The notes below the pieces were generated by a model that saw only the letters and a list, made by a program, of their open reading frames with translations, had not been told where the DNA came from and searched no databases. The position numbers and the translations under genes are program-made. Below, piece after piece: positions 57,398 through 64,000 of a stretch of DNA of 64,000 bases (positions are counted from its first letter, which is position 1; each line of letters opens with the position of its first letter). The DNA comes from Chloroflexota bacterium (lineage in GTDB: Bacteria > Chloroflexota > Ktedonobacteria > Ktedonobacterales > Ktedonobacteraceae). Location of the stretch: the NCBI GenBank assembly GCA_005881495.1, contig VBHI01000209.1, positions 12,266 through 76,265 of the forward strand, in the 5' to 3' direction.

Positions 57398-57820
57398 ATG
57401 GCAGGAAACGCTTTCCAAAAATCCAGCATCACCATCGAAACAGCAGAACGCATCATGAAAGCCGCCGAAGTTAAAGCTCAAGAGATGGGGAAATTGATGA
57501 GTATTGCTGTTTGTGATGAGGATGGCGTGCTCAAGGCTTTTCGCAGAATGGATGGAGCTGCGCTCTTGAGTGTACAAATCGCACAAGACAAAGCCTACAC
57601 CGCTATTAGCTTTGGTGGCTTGGCAACCCATGAATGGTACGACTTCATCAAGAATGATGCACCACTGCTTCATGGCATCGTGAAAACAGATCGCTTAATC
57701 GTCTTTGGTGGTGGCTATGCTATCAAGACCGATGCAGGGATAATCGGCGGGATTGGTGTCAGCGGAGGCCACTACTCAGAGGATATGGAAGTTGCGCTCG
57801 CGGGGTTAGAAGCTCTTTAA
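57398..57820 (+). CDS. GlcG/HbpS family heme-binding-type protein
   Basis: A 140-aa protein of the GlcG/HbpS fold (ITIETAERIMKAAEVKAQEM, IAVCDEDGVLKAFRRMDGAA, and the Gly-rich GIIGGIGVSGGHYSEDMEVA). Family members bind heme or cobalamin or accompany glycolate and diol metabolism; which applies here is not visible. GAAAGGA lies before the ATG. It converges on the PEP-mutase-like lyase across a terminator. Confidence 0.85.
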   Translation: MAGNAFQKSSITIETAERIMKAAEVKAQEMGKLMSIAVCDEDGVLKAFRRMDGAALLSVQIAQDKAYTAISFGGLATHEWYDFIKNDAPLLHGIVKTDRLIVFGGGYAIKTDAGIIGGIGVSGGHYSEDMEVALAGLEAL

Positions 57821-57841
57821 GGAAGCTCAGTTATTTGACAG

Positions 57842-57875
57842 CAGCGCCCTACCAATAGTAACAGGTAGGGCGCTG
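57842..57875. terminator. Bidirectional terminator between heme-binding-type and lyase genes
   Basis: A perfect 12-bp stem (57842-57853 / 57864-57875) with a 10-nt loop, 21 bp past the GlcG-like stop and 32 bp past the stop of the convergent lyase gene. TTTCA follows on the plus strand. Confidence 0.8.
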
Positions 57876-57907
57876 TTTCATGGGGAGAATTCTTTTTTGT
57901 TAGCTGA

Positions 57908-58783
57908 CTATTGATGAACGCCGTAGCGGCGCTCTAACGCCTGGATGTCAGGCAGTCCAATTTGATCAGTGAAGTGCGAAAAGGTGACCATAAGCTCAAC
58001 AAATGCAGTTGGTGTCTGCCCCTGTTTGAGCACCTCTAACAGGCTGAGCAGGGCATGCGTAGCCGCGAACAGCAAGCTGACAGGAAAGATGACGAGTTTG
58101 AAACCAAGCGCGTGAATTTCCTCTAAAGACAATAGCGGCGTCTTGCCGCTTTCCGCCCAATTATAGAGTAAAGGCACGCCTGGAAATGCCTGTGCGATGG
58201 TGCGCAGTTCTTCTATGGAACGAGGGGCCTCGATGAAGATGACATCGGCTCCTGCCTCGCGGTAGGCGCGGCCCCTGCGGAGGGCATCCTCAAGCCCATA
58301 CACCGCATTGGCATCGGTCCGTGCAATAATCACGAAGTTGGGGTCCTGCCGGGCATCAACGGCGGCGCGTATTTTCTGGACCATCTCGTCAAGGGGAATA
58401 ACCTGCTTGCCCTCCATATGGCCGCATTTCTTGGGCCAGAGCTGGTCCTCGATGTGAACGGCGGCCACTCCTGCTCGCTCATACTCGCGGATCGTGCGAC
58501 GCACATTGATCGGGTTGCCATAGCCTGTATCGGCATCGGCGATGAGAGGTCGATCGCCAACAACGGCGGCGAGGGCTGCGGCCCGGCTCACCATCTCGCT
58601 CATGGTCAGGAGGCCGACATCGGGCTGACCGAGCACACTGGCCGCTGTGCCGAAGCCGGTCATGTACACGGCAGGAAATCCTGCCTGAGCAATGAGGCGT
58701 GCGCTAAGGGCATCGTAGGCCCCGGGAGCAACAAGCAAATCCGGCTGAGCAATCAATTCACGCAGGCGCGTAGCAACAGACAT
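57908..58783 (-). CDS. Isocitrate lyase/PEP mutase superfamily lyase
   Basis: A 291-aa TIM-barrel enzyme that breaks or rearranges C-C or C-P bonds of 2-oxo or dicarboxylic acids, such as methylisocitrate lyase, carboxyvinyl-carboxyphosphonate phosphorylmutase or oxaloacetate decarboxylase. The catalytic-loop motif KKCGH is in EDQLWPKKCGHMEGK, and metal ligands are in LIADADTGYGNP and IIARTDA. The signature alone does not decide the reaction. AAAGGA precedes the ATG. No prp genes are nearby. It is downstream of, and in the same direction as, the P450 gene. Confidence 0.87.
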   Translation of the reverse strand: MSVATRLRELIAQPDLLVAPGAYDALSARLIAQAGFPAVYMTGFGTAASVLGQPDVGLLTMSEMVSRAAALAAVVGDRPLIADADTGYGNPINVRRTIREYERAGVAAVHIEDQLWPKKCGHMEGKQVIPLDEMVQKIRAAVDARQDPNFVIIARTDANAVYGLEDALRRGRAYREAGADVIFIEAPRSIEELRTIAQAFPGVPLLYNWAESGKTPLLSLEEIHALGFKLVIFPVSLLFAATHALLSLLEVLKQGQTPTAFVELMVTFSHFTDQIGLPDIQALERRYGVHQ

Positions 58784-58876
58784 AGCGGAGTCCTTTGTCC
58801 AGGTAACTAAAGGTGATGCGTTGTAATCTTGCTGTAAGTGTATGCCATCTACATTTCTTTGACAAGTGGCTGGCCT

Positions 58877-60250
58877 TCACCCTTTGAGCTTCTGCAGCGT
58901 CATCATCAGTCCGAAACGAGGGCGTAAGGTAACCAGTGGTTCAGGCACAACAGGGTGCCCAGGCACCAGGCGCAGTTGGTAGCGCTGTGCGATCGTCGCC
59001 AGGATCAAATGCGCTTCCATTAACGCGAAGGCATTCCCTATACAGAGACGTGGACCACCGCCGAAAGGAAAATAGGCAAAATGGGGCCGCTGCGCAGAAC
59101 GTTCAGGGAGAAAACGCTCAGGATCGAATGCTTCGGGTCGATCCCAGAAGTCTGGGTGTCGATGGGTAACATATTGAGAAACAGCGATTTCGCTGCCGGC
59201 AGGAATAGTGTAGCCACCGATTTCGTCATCGGCGACCGCTTTGCGCGAAATGCCTGGAGCGGGAGGATACAGGCGCAATGCCTCATCGATGATCATTCTG
59301 GTATAGGGAAGATTAGCAAGGTCCGTCAGGGAAGGCGCTCGGCCTCCGAGCACTGAGGCAAGCTCGGCTTGCAGTTTCCGCTCGACAACTGGATGTTGGG
59401 CGAGCAGATAAAAGATCCATGTCATGGTATTAGCAGTGGTTTCGTGACCTGCGAGTATCATGGTCATGACTTCGTCGCGCAACTGCTTATCGCTCATTTG
59501 CTCGCCAGTTTCCTCGTCACGTGCCAACAGGAACATTGAGAGCAAATCGCCTCTGTCCTCCGTTGTGCGCCGCCGTTGCTGAATGATGTCATACACCAGT
59601 GAATCGAGGACGCGCCGCGCCTGAAGATATCTCCGGTTATGTCTTGTGGGAAATTGGTCAGGCAGGGCCAGATGGTTGAGGCGGTAGTTGATTTGCTCAA
59701 GGGCAACGGTGAATGCACGTCCAACAGCATCAACTTCGCCTTCAACGTTGATGCTGAAGAGCGCCTTTGCCACGATTTGAAATGTCAGATTGGTCATTTC
59801 CACGGAGACATCAACGCTCTGCCCGTTCTGCTCAAACGCCTGCCATCGCTCCAACATGGTCGCTGTCGCTCCTGTCATGATGGGAGCAAGGGCCGCAACA
59901 CGCTGGCGATGAAAGGCGGGCTGTGCCAGTCGGCGTTGTCTAAGCCAGAAGCTGCCCTCGCTTGTGAGTAGGCCCTCGCCAAGCAGGGATTTGAATATTT
60001 CAAGAGCGGCTCCTTTCTGAAAGTTCTGGTGATTGCGCCGCAGCACATAGTCAATATCATTGGGGTGGAAGAACATATTCAGAAAGACAGGGCCTAAGAC
60101 ACGAAACCGCACAATATCCCCATACTTTTTTCTCAGATTGGCATAAAAGCGCAACTGGTCGCGCTGCAAATCGCGCAAGTGCCCACTAAAAAACACTGTG
60201 TGGGGACCCGGTGGTACGTTATGATCTGTTGAGTGCTTGAATGATTTCAT
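58877..60250 (-). CDS. Cytochrome P450
   Basis: A 457-aa heme monooxygenase, soluble class with a short N-terminus. The I-helix motif is AGHETTANT (about residue 265), the ExxR motif EALR in MIIDEALRLYPPAPG, and the heme loop FPFGGGPRLCIGNAFAL with the thiolate Cys near residue 403. It resembles CYP102/CYP4-like bacterial P450s that hydroxylate fatty acids or terpenoids. No reductase is attached. The ATG at 60250 lies 2 bp after the stop of the upstream 212-aa gene, so the two are almost certainly one operon. Confidence 0.94.
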   Translation of the reverse strand: MKSFKHSTDHNVPPGPHTVFFSGHLRDLQRDQLRFYANLRKKYGDIVRFRVLGPVFLNMFFHPNDIDYVLRRNHQNFQKGAALEIFKSLLGEGLLTSEGSFWLRQRRLAQPAFHRQRVAALAPIMTGATATMLERWQAFEQNGQSVDVSVEMTNLTFQIVAKALFSINVEGEVDAVGRAFTVALEQINYRLNHLALPDQFPTRHNRRYLQARRVLDSLVYDIIQQRRRTTEDRGDLLSMFLLARDEETGEQMSDKQLRDEVMTMILAGHETTANTMTWIFYLLAQHPVVERKLQAELASVLGGRAPSLTDLANLPYTRMIIDEALRLYPPAPGISRKAVADDEIGGYTIPAGSEIAVSQYVTHRHPDFWDRPEAFDPERFLPERSAQRPHFAYFPFGGGPRLCIGNAFALMEAHLILATIAQRYQLRLVPGHPVVPEPLVTLRPRFGLMMTLQKLKG

Positions 60251-60252
60251 AC

Positions 60253-60891
60253 CTATTCCTGAGTGAGTGCTGCGTACATGCACATTTCTTGTTCCGCACA
60301 ATTATACGGCTCTTTGTAAGAATTGGCGAGAACCTGCGTTTGCAACCTTTCCCTGTTCTCGACTCCGCTAAAACTTCTTTGGAGGCAGCCTGCTGATTTG
60401 GGCAATCTCGGTTTGAGGACTTCTCTCCATTCGGGTTCAAGAACGGCCTGGATAGCCGGGTCATACGAAGCCAGTGATGCGAGATGATCGAGCGCATGAC
60501 CAAGTACGTAATGCCGCTCAATCTGTTCTGGTGGGAAGAGATGGTCACCGTAGCGTTTTTCTACCGCTCCAATCGGCTCAACGTGAATGAGTTCGGTTTT
60601 AAGCCACCGGTCCATCCAGGTTCCTTGAGGAAGTACAGCTAAATAGCTGAGGAGTAATCGATCCCGTTCATCTTCATATCGCCACGAGGTCGAATGCACA
60701 ATTGTTCGGTGTGGGTCGAAGGCATCGCCAAAGAAGTTGATAAGGTGGTGTACCACAATATCGTTTGGATGGACATTGGACAAGCTCGGAATTATCCAGG
60801 GAGGAAGCTGTTTTTCTTGATAATGTCGAATAAATACAGCCTGCTTTGACACTAATGTAACCGGAAATACTTCATAGTAGATGGAAGTCAT
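60253..60891 (-). CDS. Hypothetical 212-aa protein, cotranscribed with P450
   Basis: A soluble protein I cannot assign. The centre has HSTSWRYEDERDRLLLSYLA and HYVLGHALDHLASLASYDPA, reminiscent of a small regulatory or NUDIX-associated protein. The C-terminal 40 residues, Cys-containing and basic, look less ordered. GGAGAGACAG precedes the ATG. Its stop is 2 bp from the P450 start, indicating coupled translation and a shared role. Confidence 0.65.
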   Translation of the reverse strand: MTSIYYEVFPVTLVSKQAVFIRHYQEKQLPPWIIPSLSNVHPNDIVVHHLINFFGDAFDPHRTIVHSTSWRYEDERDRLLLSYLAVLPQGTWMDRWLKTELIHVEPIGAVEKRYGDHLFPPEQIERHYVLGHALDHLASLASYDPAIQAVLEPEWREVLKPRLPKSAGCLQRSFSGVENRERLQTQVLANSYKEPYNCAEQEMCMYAALTQE

Positions 60892-61178
60892 TCTTCTGTC
60901 TCTCCTTTAGGTAGACGGTAAATAGCAATGAGAGAGGTTGGAAAGTAATAGTAGATGCAATCTTATACTTACCACGTCTGTTCTCCATGTGATAGCAAGG
61001 CTATCCGAGTGCCAGGGAATCTCATAGATAGGTAGAAGATGCCCTGTTGAAGCTATGCGGGAATAAAATCAGTACGTAGCTGGTGATTGGGCTAGCGAAG
61101 AGGACAACAACACAGGTTACATGTGGAAGAACAGGAGAGGGGGCAACAGAAGTTGATAGGCGACGATTCAAGCAGAAA
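60892..61178. other. Gap before the LacI region with no clear gene
   Basis: About 290 bp upstream of the 212-aa/P450 operon. No convincing promoter, repeat or RNA gene is visible; the frames present have poor codon character. Confidence 0.3.
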
Positions 61179-61394
61179 ATGTGGCATAAGCTGTTCTGGA
61201 TGACGAGAAGAGATTTGGGAAGTACGGCATATAAACGCCGTGCTATCCTGTGGCTGGATGAGGGTACTTCGTTTCATTTGTACAATGGCCTCTTTATGAG
61301 CGTGTTTCCTGCTATTGGACTTTATGCTTTTGCTTTAGGAGCAGCAGGTATTCGTCATTGTAAGCACAATATTCCTCCTTGTCAAGGACGATAG
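61179..61394 (+). CDS. Possible 71-aa membrane protein
   Basis: A short frame with basic N-terminus (MWHKLFWMTRRDLGSTAYKR) and one hydrophobic stretch (YNGLFMSVFPAIGLYAFALG). No good ribosome site lies before this ATG; a GTG 96 bp upstream is the alternative. No family is recognised, so it may be spurious. Confidence 0.28.
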   Translation: MWHKLFWMTRRDLGSTAYKRRAILWLDEGTSFHLYNGLFMSVFPAIGLYAFALGAAGIRHCKHNIPPCQGR

Positions 61395-61415
61395 GAATTA
61401 CTTGCCAAATCCCTC

Positions 61416-61445
61416 TTGACAAAGTGTATTTGCATTAGGTATACT
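61416..61445 (+). promoter_or_regulatory. Promoter of the LacI-family gene
   Basis: TTGACA (61416-61421), 18-bp spacer and TATACT (61440-61445): a near-consensus housekeeping promoter directly abutting the palindromic operator. Confidence 0.8.
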
Positions 61446-61465
61446 TTATGCACACGTGTGCATAA
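61446..61465. promoter_or_regulatory. Perfect palindromic operator, probably LacI autoregulation
   Basis: TTATGCACACGTGTGCATAA is a perfect 20-bp palindrome with the central CG typical of LacI-family operators. It begins immediately after the -10 hexamer and covers the expected transcription start, so bound repressor would block initiation. I found no second copy before the binding-protein gene. Confidence 0.75.
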
Positions 61466-61515
61466 GCTGAAACAGAGGTGTCTTGCTGGTCAATCGGCAA
61501 AGAAAGGTGGAGGCT

Positions 61516-62550
61516 TTGAGTCGAAATGAGATATCGATCGCAGATATCGCCCGAGCTGCTGGTGTCTCACACACGACAGTATCGCGAGCACTCCGAGAGA
61601 GTTCATTGATTAGTGTAGAAACGCGAGGGCGCATCCAGCTCCTGGCACGTGAGATGGGCTATATCCCTAATGCCATCGCACAGAGTTTGCAAACGCGGCA
61701 GACCAGCATGATTGGCTTAGTAGTGACGTCGATCGCCGATCCGTTCTGGGGTGACGTAATGAAGGGCGTCGAAGAAGTGGCCCGTGCATCTGGCTTCAGC
61801 GTGATCCTCAGCGCCTCACACAATGACCCCGACCAGGAAATGGCGATCATCGAGACCTTTCACCGCAGGCGTGTTGATGGAATCATTATCGCTGCATCCC
61901 GCATCACCAGTAATTACAAGGAGCGTCTGGACCGTATCCGAGTACCTGTTGTCCTGATTAACAGCCAGACTGAGTCTGAGGCAGAGTTGTTACACTGGGT
62001 TTCCGTAGATGATCGTAAAGGTGCGCAACTTGCGGTAGAACATCTGCTACAGCTAGGGCATCGTTCAATTGGCTATCTTGGTTTAAGCAGTCGGCCAAGA
62101 TCAAATCAACAACGATTGCTTGGGTATCAGAGCACGCTGGCGGCAGCCGGTGTGCCATATAACGATGCGTGGGTAGTCATTACACCTGGCGAGGAAGCCT
62201 CGCATGAGGAAGATGTCGCTGCCGGGCAGACCTCGTTGCCTCGTCTGCTCGACACGGGGGTTACAGCCATATTTTGCTACAACGACATGACCGCGATAGG
62301 TGTGTTGATAGCTTGCCGGAGACAGGGCGTCGCAGTGCCAGGGGAACTGAGCGTTATCGGTTTTGATGACATCAAGATGGCAAGTTACGTGACGCCTCCA
62401 CTTACTACAGTCCAACAGCTAGAGGTTCAACTCGGACGTCTTGCAACACAGGTAATGATGGATTTGTTGAACAATCGTCCTGGACGAAATCACATATTGC
62501 TGCCAACGCTTATGCTTCGCTCAAGTACGGCTCCGTTAGCAGGCGGTTAG
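61516..62550 (+). CDS. LacI-family transcriptional regulator
   Basis: A 344-aa repressor with the N-terminal helix-turn-helix and hinge ISIADIARAAGVSHTTVSRA, followed by a periplasmic-binding-protein-like sensor domain (MIGLVVTSIADPFWGDVMKG, FCYNDMTAIGVLIACRRQGV). Two TTG starts are possible: 61483 (GAGGTG upstream) and 61516 (AAAGGTGGAGG upstream). The latter gives the usual short lead-in to the HTH and is used here. It lies upstream of a sugar ABC transporter operon in the same direction, so it probably controls uptake of that sugar. Confidence 0.92.
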   Translation: MSRNEISIADIARAAGVSHTTVSRALRESSLISVETRGRIQLLAREMGYIPNAIAQSLQTRQTSMIGLVVTSIADPFWGDVMKGVEEVARASGFSVILSASHNDPDQEMAIIETFHRRRVDGIIIAASRITSNYKERLDRIRVPVVLINSQTESEAELLHWVSVDDRKGAQLAVEHLLQLGHRSIGYLGLSSRPRSNQQRLLGYQSTLAAAGVPYNDAWVVITPGEEASHEEDVAAGQTSLPRLLDTGVTAIFCYNDMTAIGVLIACRRQGVAVPGELSVIGFDDIKMASYVTPPLTTVQQLEVQLGRLATQVMMDLLNNRPGRNHILLPTLMLRSSTAPLAGG

Positions 62551-62940
62551 AATCACGAGAGGAGAGTTCCGCTGACCCGTGCTGGTTTCCCCATCGACGC
62601 GGTGTTGTTGGCACACAATCAGGAGCGCTATTTTCTATAGCAGTAAGGATGGGACGGCACGCCGATCGGAGCCGAAGAATAAGATGGGCAATCACAGTTC
62701 CCAGGAAAGGAGGAATGACTTGAAAGCCATCCCTGCAACCCTTCGCTACGCTCAGGGCAAGCTCAGTTCGCTAGCGCGTCTACTTTCAGTCAGCAGGGAT
62801 GAGAGGAATCAAGTAAGCAGTAATCGAGATGCCGGTGACAATAGAACGATTTTTGTCCCAACGAGGTAGACCATAACACGTGGGCGCGATAAATCGGCCC
62901 CTACATTAGTTTATCTCAACAATAACCAAAGGAGGGCAAA
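62551..62940. other. Intergenic region with dispersed repeats
   Basis: About 390 bp between the LacI gene and the binding-protein gene, without a credible frame. CCCTTCGCTACGCTCAGGGC near 62738-62757 belongs to the same dispersed family as the element at 46590. GGGCGCGATAAATCGGCCCC near 62883 is another palindromic intergenic repeat type common in Chloroflexota. AAAGGAGGG before 62941 is the ribosome site. Confidence 0.5.
62738..62776. repeat. Dispersed repeat copy
   Basis: CCCTTCGCTACGCTCAGGGC followed by AAGCTCAGTTCGCTAGC. The first half is an imperfect palindrome and matches the CCCTTCG...CGCTCAG core of the element at 46590-46702, in truncated form. Confidence 0.5.
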
Positions 62941-63873
62941 ATGCCTCGGCTATTCAAAAAACTATTTATCCTGGTAGTGATGCTTCCTTTCGTCCTGGCC
63001 GCTTGTGGTGGGACAACCAGCACCACCCAGTCGACCAGTACCAGTACCAGCAACCCGGCGCGTTCAAACCTCAAGTTCTATGTGATCACGCATGGCCAGG
63101 CCTCGGATCCGTTCTGGTCGGTGGTCAAGAAGGTGGCGATGTCCCATCTCATTGATACTGCAGTGGCAACCCACCCAGCGGGGCTCGTCGTCTCGATCCC
63201 CGATCCCACGGGCCTGGGTCCCTCGATTAAAGCGGCTGTAGCTGCTGGTATCCCCGTGATCTCGATCAACTCTGGCTCCGATGCTGCTAAGAGCCTGGGG
63301 GTGCTGGTTCACATCGGGCAGACCGAAGAACAGGCTGGCATTGGCGGCGGTCAGAAAATGGGCACTGCCGGTGTCAAACACGCCCTCTGTGTCAACCAGG
63401 AGGTCGGTAACGCCGCTCTTGCACTGCGCTGCAAGGGCTTTAAGGAGGGTTTGGCGCAGACAGGCGGCACAGTTACTGAGATAGGAGTCAACCTGAGCAG
63501 CCCGACGCAGACCCAGCAGACCATCGAGGCTGCACTCCAGCATAATCCCACGATTGATGGCATCCTGACGCTTGGCCCCACGGGCGCCACCCCGGCTATC
63601 AAGGCGCTCCAGGACCTGAATAAGACAGGGCAGATCAAGCTGGCTACTTTCGACCTGTCTTCTGACGTGCTGAATGCGATCAAGGGTGGTCAGATGCTGT
63701 TTGCCATTGACCAGCAGCAGTATCTCCAGGGATATCTACCCATTGTCTTGTTGACGCTGTACAAGACGAATCTCAATACCATTGCCAATGATATCCTTCA
63801 GACCGGTCCCGGCTTTGTCACATCGGCTAACGTGAGCCAGGTAATCCAGTTGACGGCGCAAGGGACGCGCTAG
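62941..63873 (+). CDS. Sugar ABC transporter substrate-binding lipoprotein, shortened
   Basis: A 310-aa periplasmic-binding-protein (RbsB/type 1) lipoprotein. The signal peptide ends in a lipobox ([10 protein letters not shown]), then a Thr/Ser-rich linker, then [20 protein letters not shown] and [20 protein letters not shown]. The first strand-helix unit is abnormally short: KK is followed at once by [11 protein letters not shown], where relatives have about 23 more residues (second beta strand). The frame is kept. Either an in-frame deletion or a variant fold; ligand binding is doubtful. AAAGGAGGGC precedes the ATG. First gene of the transporter operon. Confidence 0.85.
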   Translation: MPRLFKKLFILVVMLPFVLAACGGTTSTTQSTSTSTSNPARSNLKFYVITHGQASDPFWSVVKKVAMSHLIDTAVATHPAGLVVSIPDPTGLGPSIKAAVAAGIPVISINSGSDAAKSLGVLVHIGQTEEQAGIGGGQKMGTAGVKHALCVNQEVGNAALALRCKGFKEGLAQTGGTVTEIGVNLSSPTQTQQTIEAALQHNPTIDGILTLGPTGATPAIKALQDLNKTGQIKLATFDLSSDVLNAIKGGQMLFAIDQQQYLQGYLPIVLLTLYKTNLNTIANDILQTGPGFVTSANVSQVIQLTAQGTR

Positions 63874-63882
63874 CAAGGCTCC

Positions 63883-63936
63883 GTGTTGGAGTCAACAAGT
63901 CCAGTAGACCAACTGGCACAGCATTGACTCCAACAC
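63883..63936 (+). other. Intercistronic stem-loop in the transporter operon
   Basis: A 13-bp perfect stem (63883-63895 / 63924-63936) enclosing a 28-nt loop with a further CCAGT/ACTGG inner stem. It has no T-run. Placed between binding-protein and next gene, it probably lowers readthrough or stabilises the upstream mRNA, giving more binding protein than membrane components. Confidence 0.65.
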
Positions 63937-63956
63937 CGGCTATATAGGAGGAAAAT

Positions 63957-64000
63957 ATGAGCGTTATCACAGGTGAGCGTACGGTGCGCGTCAATCCGCT
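63957..64000 (+). CDS. Start of the next transporter-operon gene (partial)
   Basis: The window ends 14 codons into this gene, which begins MSVITGERTVRVNP. AGGAGG lies 5 bp before the ATG. From its place after a sugar-binding protein gene it is probably an ABC transporter permease or ATPase, but too little is present to tell. Confidence 0.6.
   Translation, partial: MSVITGERTVRVNP

Noticed and set aside
62579..62869. A 96-codon plus-strand frame between the LacI and binding-protein genes
   Set aside because: It spans dispersed repeats, is rich in Ser and Arg as in non-coding translation, and has no ribosome site.

Overview
The window looks like chromosomal DNA of a free-living, metabolically versatile bacterium with moderate G+C. 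Best guess is the Ktedonobacteria (Chloroflexota): frequent TTG/GTG starts behind strong Shine-Dalgarno sites, lipobox secreted proteins, stand-alone WD40 and Asp-box proteins, DUF2630, a CGNR zinc-finger regulator, an F420-type LLM oxidoreductase, and an intein-bearing SNF2 helicase paired with a SWIM protein. The lineage is inference; there is no rRNA or other marker, and I see no tRNA or CRISPR array.

Layout. 0-10.9 kb: pyruvate:ferredoxin oxidoreductase and a PPi-type phosphofructokinase (divergent), two small genes, a YbdK/GCS2 ligase, glucose-6-phosphate isomerase and a CPA2 antiporter. 10.9-13.3 kb: decayed ground with a broken tnpB, a coupled pair of small genes and a 5'-truncated gene. 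13.3-21.5 kb: SNF2 helicase with a 466-residue intein in Walker A, SWIM protein, AI-2E family exporter and SPFH protein. 21.5-29.1 kb: GH63-like glucosidase, HD phosphohydrolase, DUF2630, GH13 hydrolase, a 62-aa protein and PurU. 29.2-33.6 kb (minus strand): secreted Asp-box protein and an AKR/LLM/DUF427 operon. 33.7-38.6 kb: ATP-grasp protein, ECF sigma factor with a membrane-anchored Asp-box propeller, Gfo/Idh/MocA oxidoreductase. 38.7-46.5 kb: methylglyoxal synthase, then an operon of PLP deaminase/aldolase, aldonolactone oxidase, APC permease and a shortened SDR, then an alpha/beta hydrolase. 46.5-55.2 kb: dispersed repeats, Tat/lipobox WD40 protein, CGNR regulator, LhgO, GH3 NagZ-like enzyme and a large secreted GH15 glucoamylase. 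55.3-64 kb: stand-alone LigD-type phosphoesterase, small proteins, PEP-mutase-like lyase, P450, LacI regulator with its own operator, and the start of a sugar ABC transporter operon.

Main new observation. Seven promoter regions share an element built from TTGTGA direct repeats. Half-sites lie at offsets 0, 11 or 21, and 32 bp, with a -10-like hexamer at a fixed distance. The element precedes pyruvate:ferredoxin oxidoreductase, a zinc-ribbon protein, the YbdK ligase, DUF2630 plus GH13, a 62-aa protein, a 98-aa protein, and a short transcript without an ordinary gene. The geometry (11-bp period, no -35 box) resembles PhoB/OmpR-type activator sites, so these may form an undescribed stress or energy regulon.

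Other points. Three genes (tnpB, an SDR and a sugar-binding protein) each seem to lack roughly 60-100 bp internally. Phosphoglucose isomerase has Gln where the catalytic Glu is expected. Carbohydrate genes are numerous (pgi, pfk, por, GH13, GH15, GH3, GH63, mgsA, ABC transporter), consistent with glycan scavenging feeding glycolysis.
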